The notes under the pieces are model-generated. The model had not been told where the DNA came from. It saw only the letters and a program-made list of their open reading frames with translations, and did not search any database. Shown in pieces: positions 1 through 7,734 of a stretch of DNA of 56,489 nt. The first letter of the stretch is position 1. The number at the start of each line of letters is the position of its first letter. The stretch is from DYJE01 sp964637565 (GTDB lineage: Bacteria > Desulfobacterota > Desulfobacteria > Desulfobacterales > Desulfolunaceae), in contig CAZWTY010000018.1 of the NCBI GenBank assembly GCA_964637565.1, positions 1 through 56,489 on the forward strand. The letters run 5' to 3'. Made by a program: the position numbers and the translations under genes.

Positions 1-419
1 TGGGCCGCGCCGTCTCCCGTCTCTTCTTCTCCGACCACAAGGCACAGGGCGAAAGGGACGTTCGGGCCGTGGCTTTGCCTCAGGGTGAGAAAAGCCTCGA
101 TCATGGCGGCGCAACCGCCTTTCATGTCGGCCGCGCCAAGGCCGATGATGTCCCCGTCTTTTTCCACGGCACTGTAATGGTCCAGGTCGTAGGCTGAAAC
201 CGTATCCAGGTGGCCGATCAGGGCCATGCGGATCTCACCTGATTCCGGGGCCACCACCAGGTTGTAACGGTTTTCGTCCACGTCCTGGGCCGTGACGGTA
301 AGGCCCTGGCGTTTCAGAAACCCCTTGAGATAGGAGAGAATCTCTTCTTCCTTTCCCGAGGGGCTGTAGATGTCGATGAGCCGGATGAGAAGTCGTTTGA
401 GACGCTGGATGTCCGTCAT
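1..419 (-). CDS. M20-family metallopeptidase, N-terminal part (runs off the window)
   Basis: The minus-strand frame opens with ATG at 419 and stays open to base 1, giving 139 residues. The sequence matches the N-terminal catalytic half of M20 zinc peptidases (ArgE/DapE/CPG2 type). It has GHLDTV (metal-binding H70, catalytic D72), then GAADMKGG (bridging metal ligand D98), then VGEEETGDG with the catalytic and metal-binding glutamates near 131-133. Family members hydrolyse N-acyl amino acids or small dipeptides in the cytoplasm. The missing C-terminal half carries the lid domain and last metal ligand, so the substrate cannot be read. The start lies 15 bases after the stop of the GNAT gene, which suggests the two are co-transcribed. 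Confidence 0.85.
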   Translation of the reverse strand, partial: MTDIQRLKRLLIRLIDIYSPSGKEEEILSYLKGFLKRQGLTVTAQDVDENRYNLVVAPESGEIRMALIGHLDTVSAYDLDHYSAVEKDGDIIGLGAADMKGGCAAMIEAFLTLRQSHGPNVPFALCLVVGEEETGDGAA

Positions 420-433
420 GCCGATCCTTTGTT

Positions 434-1078
434 TTATCCGTTGTCCTTTTTCAGGGGGACCACGTTGGAATGGCCGTTGCCATGGCCATTCCCGTTTCCG
501 TTGCCCTGGCTTTTCATTTTGAGTTTCTGCTGATCGGCGGCCAGGTTGAGGGTCAGGTAAACATGGGGTTTGGGCGGGCCGAAACCCATTTTTTCAAAAA
601 AGCGCAGGCCCCGTTTGTTTTCAGCCGGGGTATCCACGATAAGCATCCTCACCCCTTCCTTGAGCATCAGGTCCTTGAAGCGGTTGAACAGCTTGTCCGC
701 CACGCCCTGGCTCTGGTAAGACGCTTCCACGCCCAGCCAGATCAGATACCCGTATTTCCAGGCTGAATGCTCCTTGGTGATGGTGGTGCCCAGGGCGAAA
801 CCCACGATGGCGTCTTCCTCGTCTTCGGCCACCAGGCAGAATTCCGTGTCGCTGTTGTAGAGTGTGGTGACCTCGAAAGGGTCCCAGGTGCGGTACATGG
901 TGGGCAGTTCACCGGCCTCGAACAGACTTTCACCCAGGTGGTAGACCTGGGCCAGATCGTCGATTTCCATCTGTCGGATTTTGAAGGCCGTTTTTCGGGT
1001 GGTTTCGGGAGATGTTTCTTTGAGTTTTTCCTGGTTTCGTTTGTTACTCTGTGATTCTTCGTCGTCGTCGGAGTCCAT
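434..1078 (-). CDS. GNAT-family N-acetyltransferase with Gly/Asn/His-rich tail
   Basis: A 214-residue protein whose central part is a GNAT fold. It has an IRQMEIDDLAQVYHL opening strand and helix, a core strand with WLGVEASYQSQGVADKLF (acetyl-CoA pyrophosphate loop of Q-x-x-G-x-A type), and a C-terminal FFEKMGF block. The longer frame begins at 1108, but ATG at 1078 has an AAGGAA ribosome-binding site five bases upstream and a promoter further up, so it is preferred. The first 25 residues are acidic and charged. The last 25 contain a (GN)n/GH tandem before VVPLKKDNG, a low-complexity tail not part of the fold. The substrate is unknown. It heads a short run with the M20 peptidase gene. Confidence 0.8.
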   Translation of the reverse strand: MDSDDDEESQSNKRNQEKLKETSPETTRKTAFKIRQMEIDDLAQVYHLGESLFEAGELPTMYRTWDPFEVTTLYNSDTEFCLVAEDEEDAIVGFALGTTITKEHSAWKYGYLIWLGVEASYQSQGVADKLFNRFKDLMLKEGVRMLIVDTPAENKRGLRFFEKMGFGPPKPHVYLTLNLAADQQKLKMKSQGNGNGNGHGNGHSNVVPLKKDNG

Positions 1079-1122
1079 AGTTCCTTTTCCTTGCATGGTT
1101 CTTATCACGATGTGATTGAATT

Positions 1123-1150
1123 ACAATAATACGATTCGTGGATTAGTCAA
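1123..1150 (-). promoter_or_regulatory. Probable sigma-70 promoter of the GNAT gene
   Basis: On the minus strand, TTGACT (1150-1145), a 16-base spacer and TATTGT (1128-1123) precede the GNAT start by about 45 bases. TGTAAT slightly downstream is an alternative -10 with a 19-base spacer. A 13-base palindrome, ATCAC-GAT-GTGAT (1104-1116), sits at the expected transcription start and could bind a repressor. The call rests on consensus matching only. Confidence 0.4.
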
Positions 1151-1245
1151 GGCTTTTGGATCGTTCGTTCGGGGGATGCGGTTCCGTTTCCTTCCAAGGC
1201 ATCGGGTTTTTCAACAGTTTTGGCGTTCAGGGCGTTCAATGGTCA

Positions 1246-2007
1246 TCACAGCCCGATGTACACATAGCCGCCGCTTCCGTATCCGTGTCTCCGGAACAGG
1301 ACGTTGTAGTCGTCGGAAAGACCTTCATAGAATCGGTCGAAGGAAATCCGGTAAGGTTTGATCTGGAGAAAATCCACATCCAGCATGGTGACGGTCCGGG
1401 TACCCGGGTCGAAGGCTCCCACGGGAGAGATGTGGGGAATCTGAAGGGCCTTCACGAAAAGTCCCTGGTTGAAATGGGCGATGAGCAGAGCCCGGCCCTT
1501 GGGGTCGTAATCCATCAGGTGGTCCAGGAGTTCACGTTTCAGGATTTTCGCTTTGTCCGGCTCTTTCACGGTCTGGACTGTTTTCACGCAGCGGTGGGGG
1601 ATACCATAGACCGTAAGGCTTTCTTTGACCACCTCGCCCAGCATGCTAAGGGGGAGCCCCCTGCGCCCGTTGTCCCCGCCGGGACTCATGCGTTTTTTCC
1701 AGTTGGCGGCCCGGACTTTGTCCAGGATATCCATCTGGGTGATGGGCTTGGTCCCCTCAAGCAACCCGCTGGTTTCCAGAAGGGCGTTTACCGCGTTGAC
1801 CACAGACGCCACCGAGCAGGACGATTCGTGGTACTGTTTCAGGTGATGCCGGAACAGGGCCTGCTTCAGGGGATTGGCGCTTTTCTCGTGTTCAGCCGGG
1901 TCGACATAAACGGCCTGGTCTTTTCCGAAGGCGCCGTTTAAGGTGAGCCTGTCGAATGTGTAACGAACACGGAGATAGGGAAAGATAAGGGTTCTGAAAA
2001 GGTTCAT
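1246..2007 (-). CDS. Phytochelatin-synthase-like cysteine peptidase (C83 fold)
   Basis: The protein resembles the N-terminal catalytic domain of phytochelatin synthases. In the 253-residue form, HESSCSVASVVNAVNALL gives nucleophile C64, PHISPVGAFD gives H192, and TMLDVDFLQIKPY gives D210. The His-Asp spacing of 18 equals that of plant PCS1 (H162/D180). Prokaryotic homologues mostly hydrolyse glutathione to gamma-Glu-Cys and need not polymerise it. There is no Cys-rich C-terminal metal-sensing domain, and no clear signal peptide. ATG at 2007 was chosen; an in-frame TTG at 2055 would add 16 residues but lacks a ribosome-binding site. The gene is divergent from lon and has its own strong promoter. 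The role in thiol or metal handling is inferred. Confidence 0.75.
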   Translation of the reverse strand: MNLFRTLIFPYLRVRYTFDRLTLNGAFGKDQAVYVDPAEHEKSANPLKQALFRHHLKQYHESSCSVASVVNAVNALLETSGLLEGTKPITQMDILDKVRAANWKKRMSPGGDNGRRGLPLSMLGEVVKESLTVYGIPHRCVKTVQTVKEPDKAKILKRELLDHLMDYDPKGRALLIAHFNQGLFVKALQIPHISPVGAFDPGTRTVTMLDVDFLQIKPYRISFDRFYEGLSDDYNVLFRRHGYGSGGYVYIGL

Positions 2008-2071
2008 CGTCAGATCGTGCCGCCTGTTAAACGTTGTGGACTCGAACAGCCTCAACCGGAAAATTTTTCTG

Positions 2072-2099
2072 ATTATACATGCACGGATTGAAAGTTCAA
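2072..2099 (-). promoter_or_regulatory. Sigma-70 promoter of the phytochelatin-synthase-like gene
   Basis: Minus strand TTGAAC (2099-2094), 16-base spacer, perfect TATAAT (2077-2072). Transcription would begin near 2066, giving a leader of about 60 bases to ATG 2007 or about 10 bases to TTG 2055. Confidence 0.6.
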
Positions 2100-2143
2100 G
2101 ATTCAGTTTTTGCTTATTGATTCAGGAAAAAACGCGATCAAGG

Positions 2144-2168
2144 TTGAAATCATCGACTTCGATATAAT
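2144..2168 (+). promoter_or_regulatory. Possible lon promoter
   Basis: A perfect TATAAT (2163-2168) lies 70 bases before the lon start. The only good -35-like hexamer, TTGAAA (2144-2149), is 13 bases away. That is too close for sigma-70 and only loosely like the TTGAAA box of heat-shock sigma-32 promoters, which would also need a C-rich -10 that is absent. Weak call. Confidence 0.3.
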
Positions 2169-2238
2169 ATTATTGGGAACTTTCTGTGAAAAAAGTGCCT
2201 GGATACGGCCTGCACATATTATTTTTGGAGGAGGAAAC

Positions 2239-4638
2239 ATGAGCGAAAACAGCGAGAATGAAGCGATCACACCTGAAATTGTCGAAGATGAAGCCGGAAA
2301 CGAATCCGGCCTTATAGCCGCCCAGAGTTTCGCCCCGGACAGAATCTATCTTCTGCCCATGTCCGGCCGGCCGTTTTTTCCGGCCCAGATCCAGCCCCTG
2401 GTGGTGAACGGGGAATTGTGGGAAAGCACCATCGCCCGGGTGGAAAACACCGACCACCGTCTGATCGGCCTGTCCTACGTGCCCAGGAACCAGCAGAACA
2501 ACGAACTGACCACCGGCCATTTTTCAAAGGTCGGCTGCGTGGTCCGTATCCACGATATCAAACGTGACGGAGGCCAGATCCAGTTCGTGGCCCAGGGCCT
2601 CCGGCGTTTCGCCATCGAGGAGTTCCTGTCCTCGGAAATCCCGTTTTTAACCCGCGTAAGCTATCCTGAAAGCGAGGACACGGACCGGGACAAGATCAGG
2701 GCCTACGCCATGGCCATCATCAACACCATCAAGGAGCTCCTGCCCCTGAACCCCCTGTACGGGGAAGGGCTGAAAGACTATTTGATGAGGTTCAATCCCA
2801 ACGACCCCTCGCCTTTGTCCGATTTTGCGGCGACCTTGACCACCGCCACCGGAGAGGAGCTCCAGGTGATCCTGGACACCGTGCCGGTGATCGCCCGCAT
2901 GGAGAAGGTGATGCTGATCCTCAAGAAAGAGCTGGATGTGGTGCGGCTCCAGAGTGAGATCACCCAGGAGATGAACCGGAACGTCAACGAGAATCAGCGG
3001 AAGTTTTTCCTGAAAGAGCAGATGAAGATCATCCAGAAAGAACTGGGGATCTCCAAGGACGATCGCACGGCGGACGTGGAGCAGTTCGAAGAACGGCTGT
3101 CCAAACTCAACGTGCCCGACCATGTGAAAGAACGGTTCGACAGCGAAATCCAGAAGCTGTCCGTGCTTGAAAAAGGCTCGTCCGAATACGGGGTGTCACG
3201 AAACTACCTGGACTGGATCACCAGCATTCCATGGGGTGTCTATTCCGAAGACAGGCTGGACATCAAGGAGGCGAGAAAAACCCTTGAAAAACACCACGCC
3301 GGTCTTGACGACGTGAAAGAACGGATCATCGAGTTCCTGGCTGTAGGCGTTTACAAAGGGGAAGTCTCGGGGTCCATCATGCTGCTCGTGGGACCTCCGG
3401 GCGTGGGAAAAACCTCCATCGGTAAATCCATCGCCGACGCCCTGGGCCGGAAGTTTTACCGCTTCAGCCTGGGAGGCATGCGGGATGAGGCGGAGATCAA
3501 GGGCCACCGCAGGACTTACGTGGGGGCCATGCCCGGCAAGTTCATGCAGGCCCTCCGGGAAACCGGGGTGTCGAACCCGGTGATTATGCTGGACGAGGTG
3601 GACAAGATCGGCGCGTCCTACCAGGGCGACCCGGCCTCGGCCCTGCTGGAGGCCCTGGACCCGGAGCAGAACAAGGATTTCCTGGACCATTATTTCGACC
3701 TCAGGGCCGACCTGTCCAAGGTGCTGTTCATCTGCACGGCCAACCAGCTGGACACCATTCCCCGGCCGCTGCTGGACCGCATGGATGTGACCAACCTTTC
3801 AGGGTACATCACCAAGGAAAAGATCGACATCGCCAAACGGCATCTGTGGCCCAGGCAACTCGAAAAAAACGGCCTGACATCGAAGCAGATCAAAATCAGC
3901 GATTCGGTTATCCGCCAGATTATCGAGGGCTACGCCCGGGAAGCCGGGGTCCGTAACCTGGAGAAGATGCTTAACAAGATCCTCCGGAAGGCCGTGGTGA
4001 AAATCCTTGAAAACAAGGATGTCACGGTGAACGTGGGGACCAAGAACCTGGAAGAGTTTTTAGGCGCACCGTATTTCAGGAAAGACAAGTCCATCACCGG
4101 CGTGGGTGTGGTGACCGGTCTTGCCTGGACCTCCCTGGGCGGGGCCACCCTTCCGGTGGAGGCCACCATGGTCCATGACAAGGGCAAGGGCTTCAAGCTC
4201 ACCGGAAAGCTGGGCGACGTGATGAAGGAATCGGCTGAAATCGCCTACAGCTTCATTTCGAGCCATATCAAGGAGTTCAAGGGAAATGACGAATTTTTCC
4301 AGAAGGCCTTCATCCACCTCCATGTGCCTGAAGGAGCCACACCCAAGGACGGACCCAGCGCCGGCGTGACCATGGCCACAGCCCTCCTGTCCCTGGCTCT
4401 GGGCAAGCAGATCCGGGGGCCCCTTGCCATGACCGGCGAGCTGACCTTGACAGGCCACGTGCTGCCCGTGGGCGGAATCCGTGAAAAGGTCATCGCCGCC
4501 CGGAGGTCCAAGATCATGGAGCTGATCCTGCCCTTTGACAACCAGCGGGACGTGAAGGAACTGCCTGACTACATCAAGGAAGGCATGACCATTCATTTTG
4601 CCGAAAAGTACAAGGACATCGCGAAGATTATTTTTTAA
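2239..4638 (+). CDS. lon: ATP-dependent protease Lon
   Basis: A cytoplasmic AAA+ serine protease of 799 residues that degrades misfolded and regulatory proteins. The LON substrate-binding domain spans about 35-225, followed by a coiled-coil region with the conserved MNRNVNENQRKFFLKEQMK stretch. The AAA+ module has Walker A GPPGVGKT at 385-392, Walker B VIMLDEVDK near 448-456 and an arginine-bearing PLLDRMDV segment. The C-terminal protease domain carries catalytic S707 in KDGPSAGV and K750 in GGIREK. Length matches bacterial Lon. The frame is open to 2110, but GGAGGAGG directly before ATG 2239 sets the start. A strong terminator follows, so lon is probably monocistronic. Confidence 0.97.
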   Translation: MSENSENEAITPEIVEDEAGNESGLIAAQSFAPDRIYLLPMSGRPFFPAQIQPLVVNGELWESTIARVENTDHRLIGLSYVPRNQQNNELTTGHFSKVGCVVRIHDIKRDGGQIQFVAQGLRRFAIEEFLSSEIPFLTRVSYPESEDTDRDKIRAYAMAIINTIKELLPLNPLYGEGLKDYLMRFNPNDPSPLSDFAATLTTATGEELQVILDTVPVIARMEKVMLILKKELDVVRLQSEITQEMNRNVNENQRKFFLKEQMKIIQKELGISKDDRTADVEQFEERLSKLNVPDHVKERFDSEIQKLSVLEKGSSEYGVSRNYLDWITSIPWGVYSEDRLDIKEARKTLEKHHAGLDDVKERIIEFLAVGVYKGEVSGSIMLLVGPPGVGKTSIGKSIADALGRKFYRFSLGGMRDEAEIKGHRRTYVGAMPGKFMQALRETGVSNPVIMLDEVDKIGASYQGDPASALLEALDPEQNKDFLDHYFDLRADLSKVLFICTANQLDTIPRPLLDRMDVTNLSGYITKEKIDIAKRHLWPRQLEKNGLTSKQIKISDSVIRQIIEGYAREAGVRNLEKMLNKILRKAVVKILENKDVTVNVGTKNLEEFLGAPYFRKDKSITGVGVVTGLAWTSLGGATLPVEATMVHDKGKGFKLTGKLGDVMKESAEIAYSFISSHIKEFKGNDEFFQKAFIHLHVPEGATPKDGPSAGVTMATALLSLALGKQIRGPLAMTGELTLTGHVLPVGGIREKVIAARRSKIMELILPFDNQRDVKELPDYIKEGMTIHFAEKYKDIAKIIF

Positions 4639-4670
4639 AGTGCTTGCCGTGTCATAAATCGTTCGAAGAC

Positions 4671-4707
4671 CATGCCTCCGGCAGTTTTGCCGGGGGCATG
4701 ATTGTTT
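4671..4707 (+). terminator. Rho-independent terminator after lon
   Basis: CATGCCTCCGGCA and TGCCGGGGGCATG form a 13-bp stem (one G-T pair) around a four-base loop, followed by ATTGTTTT. It lies 33 bases after the lon stop. Confidence 0.8.
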
Positions 4708-4747
4708 TGAATGCTGTGTGGATCTTCGATAGATCTGGAAACTGATC

Positions 4748-4776
4748 TTGACAATGTTAACATTCGTGTTAACATA
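4748..4776 (+). promoter_or_regulatory. higBA promoter with embedded palindromic operator
   Basis: TTGACA (4748-4753) and TAACAT (4770-4775) are 16 bases apart. The spacer and -10 are occupied by two copies of the self-palindromic TGTTAACA (4755-4762 and 4767-4774), whose centres are 12 bases apart and which together form one larger palindrome. This is the expected layout for autorepression by the HTH antitoxin. Transcription would start at about 4782, essentially at the toxin ATG (4784). Confidence 0.7.
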
Positions 4777-4783
4777 CTTGGGT

Positions 4784-5134
4784 ATGAGAAAGGTTGTCTT
4801 CTATAAAACCGAATCGGGGAAATGTCCCGTCGAAGGCTTTTTGGATTCCCTGTCATCCAAACAAGCCCAGAAAGCGGTTTGGGTTTTAAGTATCGTTGAA
4901 GAATTGGATTCAGTACCGTCAAACTATCTGAAAAAACTTGTCAATACCGATGATATCTGGGAGGTTAGGGTCAACTGTTCAAATGATATTTTCAGGTTTC
5001 TCGGTTTTTTTGATGGCCCGAATCTTATCATTCTCAACCATGCGTTTCAAAAGAAGACACAGAAAACACCTCATACGGAAATCAAGACAGCGGAAGAAAG
5101 AAAGAAGGACTATCTTCGCAGGAGGCATTTATGA
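4784..5134 (+). CDS. higB: HigB/RelE-superfamily toxin (phage-derived Gp49-like)
   Basis: A 116-residue basic protein of the RelE-fold family PF05973. It has an N-terminal MRKVVFYKTESGKCPVEGFLDSL, a middle IWEVRVNCSNDIFRFLGFF strand pair and LIILNHAFQKKTQKTP, the signature ending of this group. Such toxins cleave mRNA at the ribosome. The frame is open from 4748, but the upstream part is the promoter, so ATG 4784 is taken as the start. This would give a leaderless or nearly leaderless transcript. Its stop overlaps the antitoxin start by four bases. Toxin-first order is typical of higBA. No activity can be read from sequence. Confidence 0.85.
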   Translation: MRKVVFYKTESGKCPVEGFLDSLSSKQAQKAVWVLSIVEELDSVPSNYLKKLVNTDDIWEVRVNCSNDIFRFLGFFDGPNLIILNHAFQKKTQKTPHTEIKTAEERKKDYLRRRHL

Positions 5135-5406
5135 GCGATCTGAAAGCCTATATTTCAAGGCGTAAAAAGAATGACAAGGAATTCGAGGATGGATATGACA
5201 GCGGTTATCAGGAATTCAAAATCGGGGTTATGCTCAAGCTTGCCCGAGAAGAGGCCGGTTTGACCCAGGATCAATTGGCGGAAAAGATGAAAACCAAGAA
5301 GACCGCCATATCCCGGATTGAAAATCATGCCGAGGATATCAAACTTTCCACGCTGAAAAATTTTGCCCGGGCGCTTGGTAAAACCCTCGAAATCAAGGTG
5401 GCTTAG
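5131..5406 (+). CDS. higA: HigA-type antitoxin, XRE-family HTH protein
   Basis: A 91-residue protein. The acidic N-terminal 30 residues probably contact the toxin. A Cro/CI-type helix-turn-helix at about 34-85 (LAREEAGLTQDQLAEKMKT, then AISRIENHAEDIKLSTLKNFARALG) matches XRE antitoxins. It should neutralise HigB and repress the operon through the tandem TGTTAACA palindromes upstream. The start overlaps the toxin stop as ATGA. A terminator hairpin lies about 60 bases downstream. Confidence 0.88.
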   Translation: MSDLKAYISRRKKNDKEFEDGYDSGYQEFKIGVMLKLAREEAGLTQDQLAEKMKTKKTAISRIENHAEDIKLSTLKNFARALGKTLEIKVA

Positions 5407-5466
5407 CTTTTCTCCTTTATCAATCCGTTCAAGAGCGACGGACTTCTGAAAAAACAATCCACACCA

Positions 5467-5490
5467 GGCGGGCTTTCGCCCGCCATTTGT
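5467..5490. terminator. Hairpin terminator between convergent higA and pgk
   Basis: GGCGGGC-TTTC-GCCCGCC (5467-5484) followed by ATTTGT sits between the convergent higA and pgk stops, 20 bases from the pgk stop. The T tract is short in both directions. Confidence 0.55.
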
Positions 5491-5510
5491 GCCAGATGAA
5501 AACCCGACCG

Positions 5511-6698
5511 TTACGCGCCCTGTTTTTCCAGGCAGGCCACGGCCGGCAGGGTTTTGCCTTCCATGAGTTCGAGGAAGGCGCCTCCGCCTGTGGAGATGTA
5601 GGACATTTTGTTCTGGACCCGGGCTTTGTGGACGGCGGCGTCCGTATCTCCGCCACCCACGATGGTGAGGGCAGGGGAGTCGGCGATGGCCGCGGCAAGG
5701 TCCATGGTGCCTTTGCTGAAAGCGTCCATTTCAAAAACACCCATGGGGCCGTTCCACACAATGGTTCCGGCACCTTCCATGGCCCTGGAGTAAGAGGCCA
5801 CGGTTTCAGGACCGATGTCGAGGACCATGAGATCTTCGGGGATTTCGGAAACTTTCACCGTGTGGGGTGTGGCGGCGGCATCGAATCTGTCTGCGGCCAC
5901 GGCGTCAACGGGAAGAAGAAAGTCGATGTTCTTGTCCTTGGCCTTCCGGATAACCTGTCTTGCTGTTTCCAGGAGGTCGTCTTCCACCACGGATTTGCCC
6001 ACGGCGATACCCTGGCACTTGAGGAACGTGTTGGCCATGGCTCCGCCGATGATCACCTTGTCCACCGTGTTCAGCATGTTTTCGATGGCCGCCAGCTTGC
6101 TGGACACCTTGGCTCCGCCCAGAACGGCCACCAGGGGGCGTTTTGGGTTTTTCATGGCCTTGTCGAAGTAATCCATTTCCGTGGCGAGAAGAAGACCTGC
6201 CACGGACACCGGGACGAAATCCGTGATGGCGGCCACCGAGGCGTGGGCCCGGTGGGATACGGCAAAGGCGTTGTTCACGAAAACATCGCAGAACGAGGCC
6301 AGCTCCCGGGCCAGCTCCGTGTTGTTCTTCTCTTCACCCGCATGGTAGCGCAGGTTTTCAAGCAGGAGGATGTCGCCTTCCGAAAGGCTTTCCACCATGG
6401 CGGCGACCGCAGGACCGATGCAGTCCGGGGCCATTTTCACGTCCCTGCCCAGCAGTTTTGACAGATAGGCGGCCACAGGTTTCAGGCTCATTTCGGGAAC
6501 CGCCTTGCCTTTGGGACGCCCCAGGTGGGAGGCGAGGATCACTTTCGCCTTTTTCTCAAGGGCGTATTCCAGGGTGGGCAGAACGGTGGTGATTCTCGTG
6601 TCTTCCGTGATGTTCTGGTTTTTGTCCATGGGAACGTTGAAATCCACACGGATAAACACTCTTTTTCCTGCGATATCCACGTCTTTGATCGTTTTCAT
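5511..6698 (-). CDS. pgk: Phosphoglycerate kinase
   Basis: A 395-residue enzyme of normal length that interconverts 1,3-bisphosphoglycerate/ADP and 3-phosphoglycerate/ATP in glycolysis and gluconeogenesis. The N-terminal substrate motif RVDFNVPMD, the ASHLGRPKG loop, LLLENLRYHAGEE, the VLGGAKVSSK nucleotide region and the C-terminal GGGDTDAAV and STGGGAFLELMEGK motifs are all present. ATG 6698 is chosen over 6710 because GGAG lies six bases upstream. It is the last gene of a minus-strand run gpsA, radC, 6991 gene, pgk, and ends at a convergent hairpin. Confidence 0.97.
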   Translation of the reverse strand: MKTIKDVDIAGKRVFIRVDFNVPMDKNQNITEDTRITTVLPTLEYALEKKAKVILASHLGRPKGKAVPEMSLKPVAAYLSKLLGRDVKMAPDCIGPAVAAMVESLSEGDILLLENLRYHAGEEKNNTELARELASFCDVFVNNAFAVSHRAHASVAAITDFVPVSVAGLLLATEMDYFDKAMKNPKRPLVAVLGGAKVSSKLAAIENMLNTVDKVIIGGAMANTFLKCQGIAVGKSVVEDDLLETARQVIRKAKDKNIDFLLPVDAVAADRFDAAATPHTVKVSEIPEDLMVLDIGPETVASYSRAMEGAGTIVWNGPMGVFEMDAFSKGTMDLAAAIADSPALTIVGGGDTDAAVHKARVQNKMSYISTGGGAFLELMEGKTLPAVACLEKQGA

Positions 6699-6709
6699 CG
6701 GTCGCTCCA

Positions 6710-6991
6710 TTAGGTTCGTTTGTTCGATGGTTTTTTGTCTTTTCGGTTCAGGGATTTCTTTTTTGACCAGCGTTCGAAAAAGCCCATCAGCCCGGCGTCG
6801 TAGGCCCGGTCCACCTGGTCGTTTTTCAGCCGGTCTGCTTCGGGGTCGCTTGAAAGGGCTTTACGCAGGCAGTCCACCCGGTGTTTGCAGGTGTCCATGC
6901 ACGGTATGGGGGTCTCCCGGAAACCTGAATCGGTCATGGGAAACACCCTGTCGATTTTGCCGAAACAGTCGGGTCTTTCGTTGGCACTCAT
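6710..6991 (-). CDS. Small conserved-looking Cys-containing protein, unknown function
   Basis: A 93-residue hydrophilic protein I do not recognise. It has a cysteine cluster PCMDTCKHRVDCLRKAL (C-x3-C-x5-C) plus one N-terminal Cys, which could hold a metal or a disulfide. Next comes an acidic helix-like DRLKNDQVDRAYDAGLMGFFERW and a strongly basic tail. The frame opens at 6997, but ATG 6991 has GGGAG at proper spacing, and ATG 6997 would sit two bases from it. It lies two bases after the radC stop and ends 11 bases before pgk, so it is translated within that operon. Confidence 0.65.
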   Translation of the reverse strand: MSANERPDCFGKIDRVFPMTDSGFRETPIPCMDTCKHRVDCLRKALSSDPEADRLKNDQVDRAYDAGLMGFFERWSKKKSLNRKDKKPSNKRT

Positions 6992-6993
6992 GG

Positions 6994-7731
6994 TCATGCT
7001 CCCTCTGTCAAGGCGTTTTGGGTTTCCGCCTCCCGGTTGAACCGGGCGATGTATCCCTTTTCGGCGAAACTGTAATGGGACCCGGCTCCCACGATAAGAT
7101 GCTCGTGAACGGTGATTCCCATGAGGCGGCAGGCCAGGACAAGCTGCCGTGTGACCGCGATGTCTTCGGGGGAAGGTCCCGGGTCGCCCGACGGATGGTT
7201 GTGGGCGAAAATCAGGGCCGCGGCCTGATGGTTCAGGGCGCTTTGCACCACTTCCCGGGGGTAGACCGAACTGGCGGTCAGGGTGCCGGTGAAAAGGACT
7301 TCACTGGTGATCACCCTGTTCTTCGCGTTCAGGTACACGGCAAGAAAACACTCCCTGCGGCTGTCCCTGATGGCGATGTTCAGGTAGTCCAAAAGTTTTC
7401 CGGGGTTTGAGATCACGTCGGTGTCGGCCATCCGTTTTTCAAGGTAGCGTTCCGCCACCTCACGGACAAGGCGCAAAACCATCTGGTTGGACGGGCCGAT
7501 GCCGCTCACTTCCGAAAGCTCCGACGGTGAAGCCTCGAAAACGCCCTGGAGGGTTTTGAACCGTTTCAACGCTTCTTTAGCCGGGTCTTTGCAATCCTTG
7601 CGCGGCGTGGTCAGGGTCAGGAGAAGCTCGATCACTTCATAGTCCTGAAACCCGGAAAGCCCCGAGGTCATGAAGCGCTCTCTCAGACGCTTTCGATGGC
7701 CCTCGCCTTTGTGTGCCTCACGGGTGTCCAT
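6994..7731 (-). CDS. radC: RadC-family JAB-domain protein
   Basis: A 245-residue protein. The N-terminal UPF0758 helix-hairpin-helix region (about 1-100, with ELSEVSGIGP) is followed by a JAB1/MPN metalloprotease-like domain. The domain carries HNHPSGDP at 177-184 and an upstream glutamate in SEVLFTGTL, the JAMM metal-binding pattern. The name comes from an E. coli allele later shown not to define a repair function, so its biochemical role is unsettled. It starts four bases after the gpsA stop. Confidence 0.9.
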   Translation of the reverse strand: MDTREAHKGEGHRKRLRERFMTSGLSGFQDYEVIELLLTLTTPRKDCKDPAKEALKRFKTLQGVFEASPSELSEVSGIGPSNQMVLRLVREVAERYLEKRMADTDVISNPGKLLDYLNIAIRDSRRECFLAVYLNAKNRVITSEVLFTGTLTASSVYPREVVQSALNHQAAALIFAHNHPSGDPGPSPEDIAVTRQLVLACRLMGITVHEHLIVGAGSHYSFAEKGYIARFNREAETQNALTEGA

Positions 7732-7734
7732 GGT

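Noticed and set aside
4748..4783. Twelve-codon N-terminal extension of the HigB toxin
   Set aside because: It would begin with TTG on the -35 box and be encoded by the promoter and operator itself.
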